Shown here: one piece after another, positions 8,476-20,629 of the stretch
Position numbering within the stretch: the stretch's first letter is position 1
Layout: each line of letters starts with the position of its first letter
Assembly (NCBI GenBank): GCA_963732155.1
Contig: CAVSYB010000013.1
Coordinates: forward strand, 1 to 64,000
Direction of reading: 5' to 3'
DNA: 64,000 bases
Origin: Roseiarcus sp963732155
GTDB lineage: Bacteria; Pseudomonadota; Alphaproteobacteria; Rhizobiales; Beijerinckiaceae
Program-made: the position numbers and the translations under genes
Notes under the pieces: generated by a model
The model's input: only the letters and a program-made list of their open reading frames with translations
What the model was told of the DNA's origin: nothing
Databases searched by the model: none

Positions 8476-8499
8476 GTAACAGGGGCAAAAGTCCTGGCG
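8476..8499. repeat. Left terminal inverted repeat of the IS66-type element
   Basis: Begins GTAACAGGGGCAAAAGTCC; 23 of 24 positions match the inverted right end. The transposase stop codon lies 2 nt inside this repeat. Confidence 0.93.
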
Positions 8500-8500
8500 G

Positions 8501-10099
8501 TCACGGTGGCGTAGGAGCGAGCGCGCGGACGACTTGTGCGAGGTCGGGAATTTCCTGGCGCCCGGGGACGGCGAGGCGTGCGCCCAGATAATCCCAGAAT
8601 TCGAAGCCGTTCTTGGCGCAAGTCTTGAGGAGTCCAAGAAAGGCGTCGCGACAATCGCGGCCGGCGTCGCTGCGGGTTCCGCCGCTGATGTCGCGTTTGG
8701 TGACCTGGCAGCGAATGTCGTTTTCGGAGCCGTTGGTGTGGAGCGGAATGTCGGGTCGTTCGAGCACCCTCAGCAATTCGCTCTTGTTGGCGCTGAGGCG
8801 TCCCAGGAGGCGGTCGAGAGTGGCGAAGCCGGTCTTGTGGCTGAAGATGTGATCGAAGCGCGCCGACAAGGTCGCCTTGCGCGCTGGGGATGGGTTACGG
8901 CGCCAAGCTTTGAGACTGCGGTAGAACAGCCAGATCAGGCGGCGGACGCGGCTTTGCGCGGCGCGCTGGGCGTCGGTGAAGGTATCGAGTTTGTGGACCA
9001 GACGTTCGGCATGGACCCAGCACAGGCCATGTTGACCGACGTCGAATTGACCGGCGTCGTCGCTGACGATCACGGTGTCGGCGAGCAGACCATGCGCCTT
9101 GATGGCGCCCCACAGAGCGCCTTCGGTGGCGATCTGCACGGGATCGGGATTGACCTTGAGGGCCGTGGCGCCGATCTGGCGCAGATGAGCGATCCAGGCC
9201 CTCCGATTGGCGAAAGCGCGCTTTTTATGTTTTCTCAGGCGGGCGATGACAGATCCGGTGAGCGCGCGGGCGCGCATGTAGGCGAGGGCATCCTTATTGA
9301 CCACGTAATCGCGGCGCCCGGCGCGCAACAGTTCGAGGAAGTTGAGGCGGCTCTTTGAACTCGTGGTTCCGAACCAAGTGAAATGGGCGTTGCCGATCTG
9401 GGTGCAGAATCCGTTCTTGCCTTTGTGACGCGCCCCGGTGTCGTCGACCGTGATCCACGCCGCGTTCGTCAAGCCGGCTCGCAACACGGCGCGGGCCTCG
9501 TCCAAGAAGTTCTGCTTGCCGGCGATCAAGAGGCGAACAATCTGTCGCTTGGAGATGAGAATGCCGAACCCTCGCAACAGCATAACCAACCGAGCCATCG
9601 TGACTTGCCCCTGATGATATTGGGCGAGCACGAAGCGGCGCAGTTCGGGTCCGAAATGACCATCGACGTCCGGCGGCAAGGGCGCCATCACGGTTCGCCC
9701 GTCCGGCGTTCGCCAACATGCCCGTCGGAAGTGGGTGACGTGCGGGCGGATGATCAAATCCTGCACGAGGAAACCGGCATAGCCTTTGAAACGCGAGCCG
9801 AGCGGTGGCGCGACCTCAAGCTTGCGCTCTTCGTGGATCGTCAACTTCGTGCGCGTGGCGCCGCGCCGACGGCGCTCGCCCGACAGGTCCGCCGCCCGCG
9901 CCTCGCTCGCCTTTTCCATGCCGCTCGGCTTGACGTTCGCCTTGATGTCCGGCCGTCCAGGGCCACCCTTCAGCCGTGCGATCTCGTCGCGAAGCGCTCC
10001 AACCGTTCGCTGAAACTCCGCCCGCTCTTCCAATAGCTTCAGCACCAAGCTCTTGAGTTCGGAGAGCGAAAGCGCGTCGATGTCCGGCAGCGGCGGCAT
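8501..10099 (-). CDS. tnpC: IS66-family transposase (TnpC)
   Basis: DDE transposase of 532 residues. The N-terminal part is a leucine-rich coiled coil (LSLSELKSLVLKLLEERAEF) followed by a basic linker. The catalytic core shows the first Asp in WITVDDTGARHKGKNGF, the second in VIVSDDAGQFD and the Glu in TNGSENDIR, the order expected for IS66 transposases, with a normal IS66 C-terminal region after it. There is no frameshift or internal stop, so the enzyme should be functional. It occupies nearly the whole element, with starts and stops just inside the inverted repeats. Confidence 0.94.
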   Translation of the reverse strand: MPPLPDIDALSLSELKSLVLKLLEERAEFQRTVGALRDEIARLKGGPGRPDIKANVKPSGMEKASEARAADLSGERRRRGATRTKLTIHEERKLEVAPPLGSRFKGYAGFLVQDLIIRPHVTHFRRACWRTPDGRTVMAPLPPDVDGHFGPELRRFVLAQYHQGQVTMARLVMLLRGFGILISKRQIVRLLIAGKQNFLDEARAVLRAGLTNAAWITVDDTGARHKGKNGFCTQIGNAHFTWFGTTSSKSRLNFLELLRAGRRDYVVNKDALAYMRARALTGSVIARLRKHKKRAFANRRAWIAHLRQIGATALKVNPDPVQIATEGALWGAIKAHGLLADTVIVSDDAGQFDVGQHGLCWVHAERLVHKLDTFTDAQRAAQSRVRRLIWLFYRSLKAWRRNPSPARKATLSARFDHIFSHKTGFATLDRLLGRLSANKSELLRVLERPDIPLHTNGSENDIRCQVTKRDISGGTRSDAGRDCRDAFLGLLKTCAKNGFEFWDYLGARLAVPGRQEIPDLAQVVRALAPTPP

Positions 10100-10192
10100 T
10101 TCCCGATCGAGTCAGAAAAACGCTGATTCGGGAATCCCTCACCGCCAAATCGAGTGAATTCGCCGCACCAACCCTAAGCATCATCCGCTGCT

Positions 10193-10216
10193 CGCCGGGA
10201 CTTTTGCCCCTGTTAC
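10193..10216. repeat. Right terminal inverted repeat of the IS66-type element
   Basis: Inverted copy of the left end, ending GCCCCTGTTAC at the element border. Confidence 0.93.
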
Positions 10217-10224
10217 CATTGCGA
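10217..10224. repeat. Target-site duplication, right copy
   Basis: CATTGCGA, identical to 8468-8475 on the other side of the element. Confidence 0.93.
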
Positions 10225-10353
10225 GACCTTAAGTTTTGCACCATTGGCGCCAGCGCCTCGGTAACGGCCTTAGTAAATGTCTTGGTGTTTGACGTGGTCA
10301 TCGACTTGGTATAGAAGTATTATATCTAATGACCAAGGAATGCACCGTGACAT

Positions 10354-10905
10354 ATGTCAAAGCTGATCAGTGCAAAGCGCCGCGTGAACTCGTGGACGTT
10401 GATCCAGGTCCTCGTTGATCAAGGCGCAAGCGATGAGAAAGAAGGCCGGTGGTCGCTCGCAGTTGGGGAATGGGAAGGCGAACGAAGGCTCGCGGCACGC
10501 TGGAACGGAACAGATGAACGACCTGCTGGAAATCCTCAATCGAGAGGAATCGCGACGTGGTTCGTCTTGCCTCCCGAATTTGAAGCGCCGCTGATGTCGA
10601 TCGTGCCCGCCGATAAACTGGCACTGGCAAGAGCCCTTTTGACTTATAAAATGTTCAATGCAGAGAATGTTGACGTAGACACGAACGAGACAATGGCGAC
10701 GCTGACAATTTTAAATCAGACCAACGGATTTGAGGTGACACTGCCGCGTGCAGCTCTTGAGGGGCTTCAAAAACGCATTGCGCATGCGCTACAAGTCATA
10801 GGCGAAGCAAGACCGGAAAAGCGCAAAAAAACGCAAGCACTTCCGACTATCCGACCATTTTCACCCAGAGGCCCGGGAGACGGCACAGGCTGGATGGGAA
10901 GATGA
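10354..10905 (+). CDS. Hypothetical protein, accessory region
   Basis: A 183-residue soluble protein without a signal peptide or membrane span. A central motif (EWEGERRLAARWNG, then GNPQSRGIATWFVLPPEF) recalls short hypothetical proteins found in accessory regions of proteobacteria, but I cannot name a function. The C-terminal 40 residues are basic and Pro/Gly-rich. Base composition is lower in GC than the surrounding core genes. A possible promoter lies upstream (TGGTCA 10295-10300, TATTAT 10318-10323, 17-nt spacing). The ribosome site before ATG 10354 is poor, so the start is uncertain. Confidence 0.6.
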   Translation: MSKLISAKRRVNSWTLIQVLVDQGASDEKEGRWSLAVGEWEGERRLAARWNGTDERPAGNPQSRGIATWFVLPPEFEAPLMSIVPADKLALARALLTYKMFNAENVDVDTNETMATLTILNQTNGFEVTLPRAALEGLQKRIAHALQVIGEARPEKRKKTQALPTIRPFSPRGPGDGTGWMGR

Positions 10906-10934
10906 TTTGAGTTTGTGATTCACTGGAGGCCGAT

Positions 10935-11468
10935 TTGGCAAAACAGCCACTCGCGATCTCTCTACTAATCGCGTCCGCGACGGTCGCGCGAGCGGACCCA
11001 AGTGAATATATTTGCGTGGTGGAGCATGCCGCTGGGCTGCACTACGACGAGCAATCCCACAACTGGTCGCCGCAAGCGTTTGGCACGAGGAACTACGTCT
11101 TTCGCAAATTGACAGACGCTGATCGCGACAAACAAAAAACAAAGTGGGCGTACTTGCTAGAACTGCATCCAACGGCAAACTCGGCATTTTTTTACTCCGG
11201 AACGGATATGCCATTGGCAACGTGCGTCTACTCCATTGACAGTGTCATGGGGGAGCAATTCAATTGTGAGCCCAAGGGAGCCTTTGACAAGGACTCGCGG
11301 CGGTTCAAGATGATCTATGATTCTGGCTATATAAACCAAGCATTTTGGGAACAGTTTCGCCGAGAGCATCCTCAAGAATATAAGCAAAGGCTTTCACAAC
11401 ACGAGGCGGCTACCCCTGATCATCCAGATGATCTTTTCATTGAAATAGGACGGTGCAGCCCGTCCTGA
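10935..11468 (+). CDS. Hypothetical exported protein
   Basis: A 177-residue protein beginning at TTG 10935, which has a strong GGAGG 5 nt upstream. The first 21 residues form a signal peptide (LAISLLIASATVARA, cleavage before DPSEY), so the mature protein should be periplasmic or secreted. The mature part contains three cysteines (EYICVV, ATCVYS, FNCEP) plus one near the C-terminus (GRCSPS), which could form disulfides. No family recognised. It follows the preceding hypothetical gene by 29 nt and shares its lower-GC character, so the two may have arrived together. Confidence 0.65.
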   Translation: MAKQPLAISLLIASATVARADPSEYICVVEHAAGLHYDEQSHNWSPQAFGTRNYVFRKLTDADRDKQKTKWAYLLELHPTANSAFFYSGTDMPLATCVYSIDSVMGEQFNCEPKGAFDKDSRRFKMIYDSGYINQAFWEQFRREHPQEYKQRLSQHEAATPDHPDDLFIEIGRCSPS

Positions 11469-11501
11469 CACCCATGGATGCTTATCCCTCGGCCAAGAGT
11501 C

Positions 11502-15184
<3,683 letters not shown>

Positions 15185-15293
15185 GATTTCGTTTTCCAGA
15201 TTTTCGCTGCGGCCTTTGGCGCGGCGTCCCGACCGGGTCTATAAGTCGGCGCTTCGGAACGCCGCCCGCCAGGCCCGATCTAAGGGATTGATC

Positions 15294-16274
15294 ATGGACA
15301 CCACGCGTTTTGGCAAGACCGGCATGAAGGTCTCCCGGCTTTGTCTCGGCTGCATGACCTACGGCTCGACGAAATGGCGCGATTGGGTGCTCGACGAGGA
15401 GGCTTCGCGGCCGTTCATCAAGCAGGCGCTGGAGCGCGGCGTCAATTTCTTCGACACCGCCGACATCTATTCGCTGGGCGCCAGCGAGGAGATATTGGGG
15501 CGCGCGATCAAAGACTTCGCCAAGCGCGACGAAGTGGTGATCGCCACCAAGCTGTTCCATGCCATGGGTCCGAGCGTCAACGCGCACGGCTCGTCGCGCA
15601 AGCACGTCATGGAGGCGATCGACGCGTCGCTGCGCCGCCTCGGAACCGATTATGTCGACCTCTATCAGGTCCACCGCTTCGATTACGACACGCCGATCGA
15701 GGAGACCGTCGAGGCGCTGAGCGACGTCGTGCGCGCCGGCAAGGCGCTCTACGTCGGGGCTTCGTCGATGTGGGCGTGGCAGTTCGCGCGCATGATCTCG
15801 GTGGCGCGCGAGCGGGGTCTCGCCGAATTCGTTTCGATGCAGAACTTCTACAATCTGGTCTACCGCGAGGAAGAGCGCGAGATGATGAAGTTCTGCGCCG
15901 ACCAGAACATCGCGGTCATTCCGTGGTCGCCGCTGGCGCGCGGCTTTCTGGCGGGCTCCGGCGTCGGCGCCGGCGCGGCGACGGTGCGCGGGCGCACCGA
16001 CCAGTACAGCGTCGCGCTCGGGCTCGGCTCCCGGCAGGACGAGGCGATCCGCCGGCGGGTCGCGGAGGCGGCCGAAAAGCTCGGCGTCAAGCCGGCGGTG
16101 GTGGCGCTGGCCTGGGTTCTGTCCAAACCGTTCATCACCGCGCCGATCGTCGGCGCCTCGAAGCCGCATCATCTCGACGACGCCATCGCCGCGCTGTCGT
16201 TGAAGCTCGACGCGCGCACGATCGCCCGGCTGGAGCAGCCCTATCAGCCGAAGGCGGTGGTCGGACACACCTGA
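15294..16274 (+). CDS. Aldo/keto reductase
   Basis: NADPH-dependent oxidoreductase of 326 residues with the (beta/alpha)8 AKR fold. Visible motifs are GVNFFDTADIYSLGASEEILG (catalytic Asp and Tyr, about residues 51-71), VVIATKL (catalytic Lys about 83), DLYQVHRFD (His about 125) and the NADP-binding end PIVGASKPHHLDDA. ATG 15294 has AAGGGA upstream. It diverges from the oxoprolinase gene; the intervening 109 bp probably hold both promoters. The substrate is not predictable; it resembles the group annotated as YajO-type or general stress AKRs. Confidence 0.92.
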   Translation: MDTTRFGKTGMKVSRLCLGCMTYGSTKWRDWVLDEEASRPFIKQALERGVNFFDTADIYSLGASEEILGRAIKDFAKRDEVVIATKLFHAMGPSVNAHGSSRKHVMEAIDASLRRLGTDYVDLYQVHRFDYDTPIEETVEALSDVVRAGKALYVGASSMWAWQFARMISVARERGLAEFVSMQNFYNLVYREEEREMMKFCADQNIAVIPWSPLARGFLAGSGVGAGAATVRGRTDQYSVALGLGSRQDEAIRRRVAEAAEKLGVKPAVVALAWVLSKPFITAPIVGASKPHHLDDAIAALSLKLDARTIARLEQPYQPKAVVGHT

Positions 16275-16338
16275 GGCCGCCGCCCCCGGGGCGCGCGGTC
16301 AAGCGCGCGTCACGACAGCGTGATAGTGTTTGGTCGCC

Positions 16339-17532
16339 ATGCCTCGTCAGACCGTCCTCGTCTCGGGGGCCGGCGTCGCCGGTCCGACGCTCGCCTATTG
16401 GCTCGCCAGGGCCGGGCTGGAGCCGACTCTCGTCGAGCGCTCCCCCTCGATTCGAACCGGCGGCTATGTGATCGACTTCTGGGGACTGGGCTATGAGGTC
16501 GCCGACCGCATGGGGATCGCCGGCGAACTCGACCGCCTCGGCTACCACATCAAGGAGATGCGCGTCGTCGACGGCAAGGGCGAGCGGGTGACGAGCCTCG
16601 GCGTCGGGATCTTCCGGGAACTGGCCGGAGGGCGGTTCGTCACCATTCGCCGCAGCGATCTGGCGCACCTGCTCGTGGAGAAGGCGAGCCCGGTCGCGGA
16701 AATCATGCTCGGCGACGAGATCGGCGCCCTCGAGCCGGACGCCGACGGCGTGCGCGTCACGTTCGAGCGCGCCGCCCCCCGACGTTTCGATCTGGTGATC
16801 GGCGCCGACGGGCTGCATTCGCGGGTGCGGGCCCTGGCGTTCGGGCCGCAGGAGCAGTTCGAACGCTCGCTGGGCTACGCCGTCGCCGCCTTCGAGTGCG
16901 ACGGCTATCGACCGCGCGAGGAGGACATCTATGTGATGAGCAACGCGCCGGGCTGCATGCTCGGACGCTTCGCCCTGCGCGACGACCGGACGCTCTTTCT
17001 AATCGTTTTCACCCATGGTCCGAGCGATCGCTGGCCGGCGCAGGACCTGCCGGCTCAGAAACGCCTGCTGCGGCAACGGCTCGGCGGCGGCGGGGAGGGC
17101 GCGCGCATCCTCGACGCGTTGGATCGTTCGGACGACCTCTATTTCGATCGCGTCAGCCAGATTGTCACGCCGTCGTGGTCGCGCGGGCGCATCGCGCTCG
17201 CCGGCGACGCCGCGTTCTGCGTCTCGCTGCTCGCCGGCCAGGGCTCGGCGCTGGCGATGACCGCCGCCTACGCGCTGGCGGGCGAACTGGCTGCCTCCGG
17301 CGGAGCGCATCGCGAAGCCTTCGCCCGCTACGAGAGTTTGCTTCGGCCCTTTGTCGAGACCAAGCAGAAAGCCGCCCGAAACTTCGGCGGCGCCTTCGCG
17401 CCGAAAACCGCGCTGGGGCTCATCGTGCGCAATCTGGTGTTGCGCGCCGCCTCGTTCCCCGGCGTGGCGCGCCTCGCGTTCAGCCGCGACATCACCGACC
17501 GGCTCGCGCTGCCGCAATACGCCTGGCCTTGA
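16339..17532 (+). CDS. FAD-dependent monooxygenase (PHBH fold)
   Basis: Class A flavoprotein monooxygenase of 397 residues. It shows the N-terminal FAD loop SGAGVAGPTLAYWLARAG (about residues 8-25), the conserved DG motif LVIGADGLHSRVR (about 152-164) and the second FAD motif RIALAGDAAFCVSLLAGQG (about 283-301). It resembles the TetX/aromatic hydroxylase branch, but the substrate is unknown. ATG 16339 is preferred over an in-frame TTG 9 nt earlier. It follows the aldo/keto reductase by 64 nt in the same direction and may share its transcript. Confidence 0.9.
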   Translation: MPRQTVLVSGAGVAGPTLAYWLARAGLEPTLVERSPSIRTGGYVIDFWGLGYEVADRMGIAGELDRLGYHIKEMRVVDGKGERVTSLGVGIFRELAGGRFVTIRRSDLAHLLVEKASPVAEIMLGDEIGALEPDADGVRVTFERAAPRRFDLVIGADGLHSRVRALAFGPQEQFERSLGYAVAAFECDGYRPREEDIYVMSNAPGCMLGRFALRDDRTLFLIVFTHGPSDRWPAQDLPAQKRLLRQRLGGGGEGARILDALDRSDDLYFDRVSQIVTPSWSRGRIALAGDAAFCVSLLAGQGSALAMTAAYALAGELAASGGAHREAFARYESLLRPFVETKQKAARNFGGAFAPKTALGLIVRNLVLRAASFPGVARLAFSRDITDRLALPQYAWP

Positions 17533-17554
17533 CGCTTCGGGCGCTTTGGCTCCC

Positions 17555-18250
17555 TTAGCCGACCGCCGCGCGGCGCAGCGTCGCTTCGACCGCCTCGAAA
17601 ATCTCCCCCGGCGTCTCGATCAGCGGATCGGCGCCGGCGTCGCGCAATTCTTCGGCCGCGCCATAACCCCACAGGGCGCCGATCGCCGGCAAACCGACCG
17701 CCCTGGCGCCGAGCGCGTCATATTTGCGGTCGCCGATCATGACGGCGTCTCCGGCGCCGGCGAGGATGCCTTCGCGCGCCGCCAGAAAGCCCAGAAGCTC
17801 GTCCTTCACCGCGCGGCCGCCGTCGTTCTGCGAGCCGTAGATCCCGGCGAAGAATCCGGCGAGGCCGAAATGATCGAGGATGCGGCGCGCGTCGGCTTCA
17901 TATTTCGAGGTGGCGACGAACAGGCGGCGACCGTCGCGCCGCAGAGCTTCCAGCGCCTGCGGAACGCCTTCATAAACCGCATTCTCGAACAGGCCCGCTT
18001 CGGCGTAGCGCTCGCGATAGAAGCCGAGCAGTCGCTCGACGAGGTCGGGGCCGACCAGCTTGGCGAAAGTCTCGCGCAACGGCGGCCCGACCATGAATTC
18101 GAGCGCGCTTTCCTCGGGAATCGGCGCCGTTCGGCCCATCGCCTCGTTGAGGCGCCGCAAGGCGTAACGCGTCGTGCGCAGGATGCCCGGCCGCGAGTCC
18201 GTCAGGGTGCCGTCGAGATCGAAAATAACCGTTCCGGCCGCGCTGTTCAC
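17555..18250 (-). CDS. HAD-superfamily phosphatase (phosphoglycolate phosphatase-like)
   Basis: A 231-residue hydrolase with all four HAD motifs: IFDLDGTLTDS (nucleophile Asp, about residues 9-19), VATSKYEADA (Thr/Ser), Lys in GGRAVKDELL and MIGDRKYDALGA (acidic motif IV). The helical cap between motifs I and II places it in the Gph-like subfamily, which dephosphorylates small metabolites such as 2-phosphoglycolate. The start is GTG at 18250, overlapping the stop of the upstream exported-protein gene by 4 nt, so the two form a coupled pair. Confidence 0.9.
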   Translation of the reverse strand: MNSAAGTVIFDLDGTLTDSRPGILRTTRYALRRLNEAMGRTAPIPEESALEFMVGPPLRETFAKLVGPDLVERLLGFYRERYAEAGLFENAVYEGVPQALEALRRDGRRLFVATSKYEADARRILDHFGLAGFFAGIYGSQNDGGRAVKDELLGFLAAREGILAGAGDAVMIGDRKYDALGARAVGLPAIGALWGYGAAEELRDAGADPLIETPGEIFEAVEATLRRAAVG

Positions 18251-18948
18251 TTCAACAGCACGTAGATGTCGACCTGCAGGTTGGGATCGTCCGGGGTCTT
18301 CACGTCGTTGAGATATTCCTCGACGAACAGGTTGGCAGCCTCCAGTCCCTTTTCATCGAGATAGGCGGTGATCGCCTCATAAGTCGAGTCGATATCCTCA
18401 TACGAGCCGCGGTGCTCGAATTTCATGGCTCGGCCGGCCGGAGTCTCGCCGAGCTTGACGGTGTCCGACAGCGCGGTCTTGCCATCGGGCGCCTTTTCGA
18501 TCGGAATCATCGCGCGATAGCCGAATCCGGTGTCGTCGGTTTCGACGAATACGGCGATCGGCCGGCCGGACGCGGCGAGCCCCGATTTGGCGAGCTCGGC
18601 ATTGATCGAATTGAGGGCGCCCATCAGCGCGCTGAATCCCTCGCTCCAATTCGCCTTGCCTTCGATATAGGCCGCGGGATGGGCGGTCATATCCAGCGTT
18701 CGGCCCGTTGAAGCATCGTCGGGCGGCTGACCGGCGTCCGCCGGAGGCGCGCCGGAGGGTGTTGCGGACGGCGCCGGGGGCGCGGCGGGCGGCGTCGGCG
18801 AAACCGGCGCGGCGGGTTCGGCCTGCGCCACGCTGGCCGCCGCGGCCGCAGGCTGTTGCGCCGCGCCGGCGGCGATCGCCGATGGCGCGCCGAGGACCAC
18901 CGCGCAAACGAGCGCCGCGAGCATGCTCCGGGCGACAACCTTGGACAT
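18247..18948 (-). CDS. Exported GyrI-like / effector-binding domain protein
   Basis: A 233-residue protein. It has a signal peptide (SMLAALVCAVVLGAPSAIAAG), a Pro/Ala-rich linker (about residues 45-85) and a C-terminal domain resembling the effector-binding fold of AraC-type regulators and GyrI (IAVFVETDDTGFGYRAMIPI, KFEHRGSYEDIDSTYEAITAYL, DIYVLLK). Such domains normally bind small ligands in the cytoplasm; here the domain would be periplasmic. ATG 18948 is chosen because GAGGAGG lies upstream and the signal peptide follows; an open frame to 19083 is ignored. Overlaps the HAD phosphatase start. Confidence 0.83.
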   Translation of the reverse strand: MSKVVARSMLAALVCAVVLGAPSAIAAGAAQQPAAAAASVAQAEPAAPVSPTPPAAPPAPSATPSGAPPADAGQPPDDASTGRTLDMTAHPAAYIEGKANWSEGFSALMGALNSINAELAKSGLAASGRPIAVFVETDDTGFGYRAMIPIEKAPDGKTALSDTVKLGETPAGRAMKFEHRGSYEDIDSTYEAITAYLDEKGLEAANLFVEEYLNDVKTPDDPNLQVDIYVLLK

Positions 18949-19058
18949 CGCCAAACGCCTCCTCTCGCACGTCAAGCGAACCGGTTCGCCCGCCACTATG
19001 AGGCGAAGCCGGGTTGGCGCCAAGATGGCGCCGCCGATATGCCGAGCGCGCCGCCGCC

Positions 19059-20606
19059 TCATGCCGGCGCCGGCTTCGCCCATCTCAGCGTCGGCTGGCG
19101 GGCGGCGCGGGTTTCGTCGAGGCGCCGGCGCGGGGCGAGGCGCGGCGCGGCGGTGAAGCGCGCGCGCTCGCCGGCGAGCGCCGACAGCGCGAGATCGCGC
19201 AGGGTCATGATGAAGAGGTCGAGGCTCGCCTTCGACTCCGACTCGGTCGGTTCGATCAACATCGCGCCGTGAACGACCAGCGGGAAATAGACCGTCATCG
19301 GATGATAACCCTCATCGATCATCGCTTTGGCGAAATCGAGCGTCGTCAACGCGGTGTCCTTGAGCCAGCGATCGTCGAACAGCGCCTCGTGCATGCACGG
19401 GCGCTCGCCAAAGGGCGATGAAATCAGATCGTTGAGGCAGGCCCGGATGTAGTTCGCCGAGAGCACCGCGTCCTCCGACGCCTGCTTGAGGCCGTCGGCG
19501 CCATGCGACAGGATGAAGGCGAGCGCCCGCACGAACATGCCCATCTGGCCGTGGAAGGCGGTCATGCGCCCGAAAGCCTGCGAGCCGGCGCTGTGCTCGA
19601 CCAGACGCAACCCGTCATCCTTCATGACGACGTTCGGAACCGGCGCGAACGGCGCCAGCCGCGGCGAAAGCACGACCGGTCCGGCGCCGGGTCCGCCGCC
19701 GCCATGCGGGGTCGAAAAGGTCTTGTGCAGATTGATGTGCATGGCGTCGACGCCAAGATCGCCGGGACGCGCCTTGCCCATGACGGCGTTGAAATTCGCG
19801 CCGTCGCAATAGAAGAACGCGCCCGCTTCGTGGACGGCCTCCGCGACCGCGACGATTTCGCGCTCGAACAACCCGCAAGTATTGGGATTGGTCAGCATGA
19901 TCGCCGCGACTTCCGGACCGAGCGCGGCTTTGACCGCCTCGGCGCTGACGATTCCGTCGACCCCCGCCAGCACCGGGCGGACGGAAAAGCCGATCGCCGC
20001 GGCGGTCGCCGGATTGGTTCCGTGCGCCGAATCCGGGACGAGAACGACCTGGCGCGCGCCGCCCTCGGCCCTCGCGGCGATCGCCGCCTTGATCGCCATC
20101 ATGCCGCACAACTCGCCATGCGCGCCGGCCTTCGGCGACATGGCGATCGCGCTCATGCCGGTCAATGTCATCAGCGCCCTGGCGAGATCGTCGATCAGTT
20201 CAAGCGCGCCCTGCACCGTCGAGACGGGCTGCAAAGGATGAATGTCCGCGAAGCCGGGCAGCCGCGCCATCTTCTCGTTGAGGCGCGGATTGTGCTTCAT
20301 CGTGCACGAGCCCAGCGGATAAAGCCCGGCGTCGATCGCGTAGTTCATGCGCGACAGGCGCACGTAATGGCGCAACGCCTCGGGCTCGGAAAGACTGGGC
20401 AGGCCGATTTCGCTTTGGCGCGCATGAGCGCCGAGCCGCGAGGCGAAAGGCGCGGGTTCGTCGATGTCGACGCCTGTCGCGTCGAGCCGGCCCGTCTCGA
20501 AGATCAGCGCCTCTTCCATGTCGAGCGCGCGATTGCCGGTGAAGGTGCGCGCATCCGACGTCGACGCCTCGCCTGGATGTGTCGGGCGCCCCTGATTGTT
20601 CAGCAT
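19059..20606 (-). CDS. gcvPB: Glycine dehydrogenase (decarboxylating) subunit 2, P-protein C-terminal half
   Basis: PLP-dependent subunit of the glycine cleavage system: with GcvPA it decarboxylates glycine and passes aminomethyl to the lipoyl arm of GcvH. The 515-residue protein carries the PLP lysine in INLHKTFSTPHGGGGPG and a conserved MSPKAGAHGELCGMM segment. An in-frame ATG at 20639 would add 11 residues overlapping the gcvPA stop; MLNNQGRPT matches the usual N-terminus, so 20606 is preferred. The last 25 residues (APRRRLDETRAARQP) form an atypical basic tail. Last gene of the gcv operon. Confidence 0.95.
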   Translation of the reverse strand: MLNNQGRPTHPGEASTSDARTFTGNRALDMEEALIFETGRLDATGVDIDEPAPFASRLGAHARQSEIGLPSLSEPEALRHYVRLSRMNYAIDAGLYPLGSCTMKHNPRLNEKMARLPGFADIHPLQPVSTVQGALELIDDLARALMTLTGMSAIAMSPKAGAHGELCGMMAIKAAIAARAEGGARQVVLVPDSAHGTNPATAAAIGFSVRPVLAGVDGIVSAEAVKAALGPEVAAIMLTNPNTCGLFEREIVAVAEAVHEAGAFFYCDGANFNAVMGKARPGDLGVDAMHINLHKTFSTPHGGGGPGAGPVVLSPRLAPFAPVPNVVMKDDGLRLVEHSAGSQAFGRMTAFHGQMGMFVRALAFILSHGADGLKQASEDAVLSANYIRACLNDLISSPFGERPCMHEALFDDRWLKDTALTTLDFAKAMIDEGYHPMTVYFPLVVHGAMLIEPTESESKASLDLFIMTLRDLALSALAGERARFTAAPRLAPRRRLDETRAARQPTLRWAKPAPA

Positions 20607-20629
20607 GCCGGGAGTTCCACTTTGCTGGC

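Larger units (their letters stand above)
8476..10216 (-). mobile_element. IS66-family insertion sequence (single transposase gene, ISBst12-like)
   Basis: A complete 1741-bp element. It is bounded by 24-bp terminal inverted repeats beginning GTAACAGGGGCAAAAGTCC, with one mismatch between ends, and flanked by a perfect 8-bp direct duplication CATTGCGA. It carries only a tnpC-type transposase; the TnpA and TnpB accessory genes of classical IS66 are absent, as in the ISBst12 subgroup. Intact ends, an intact transposase and identical duplications suggest a recent insertion. Rejoining the flanks shows the insertion lies in a short minus-strand frame of about 35 codons that begins at 10301. Confidence 0.95.
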
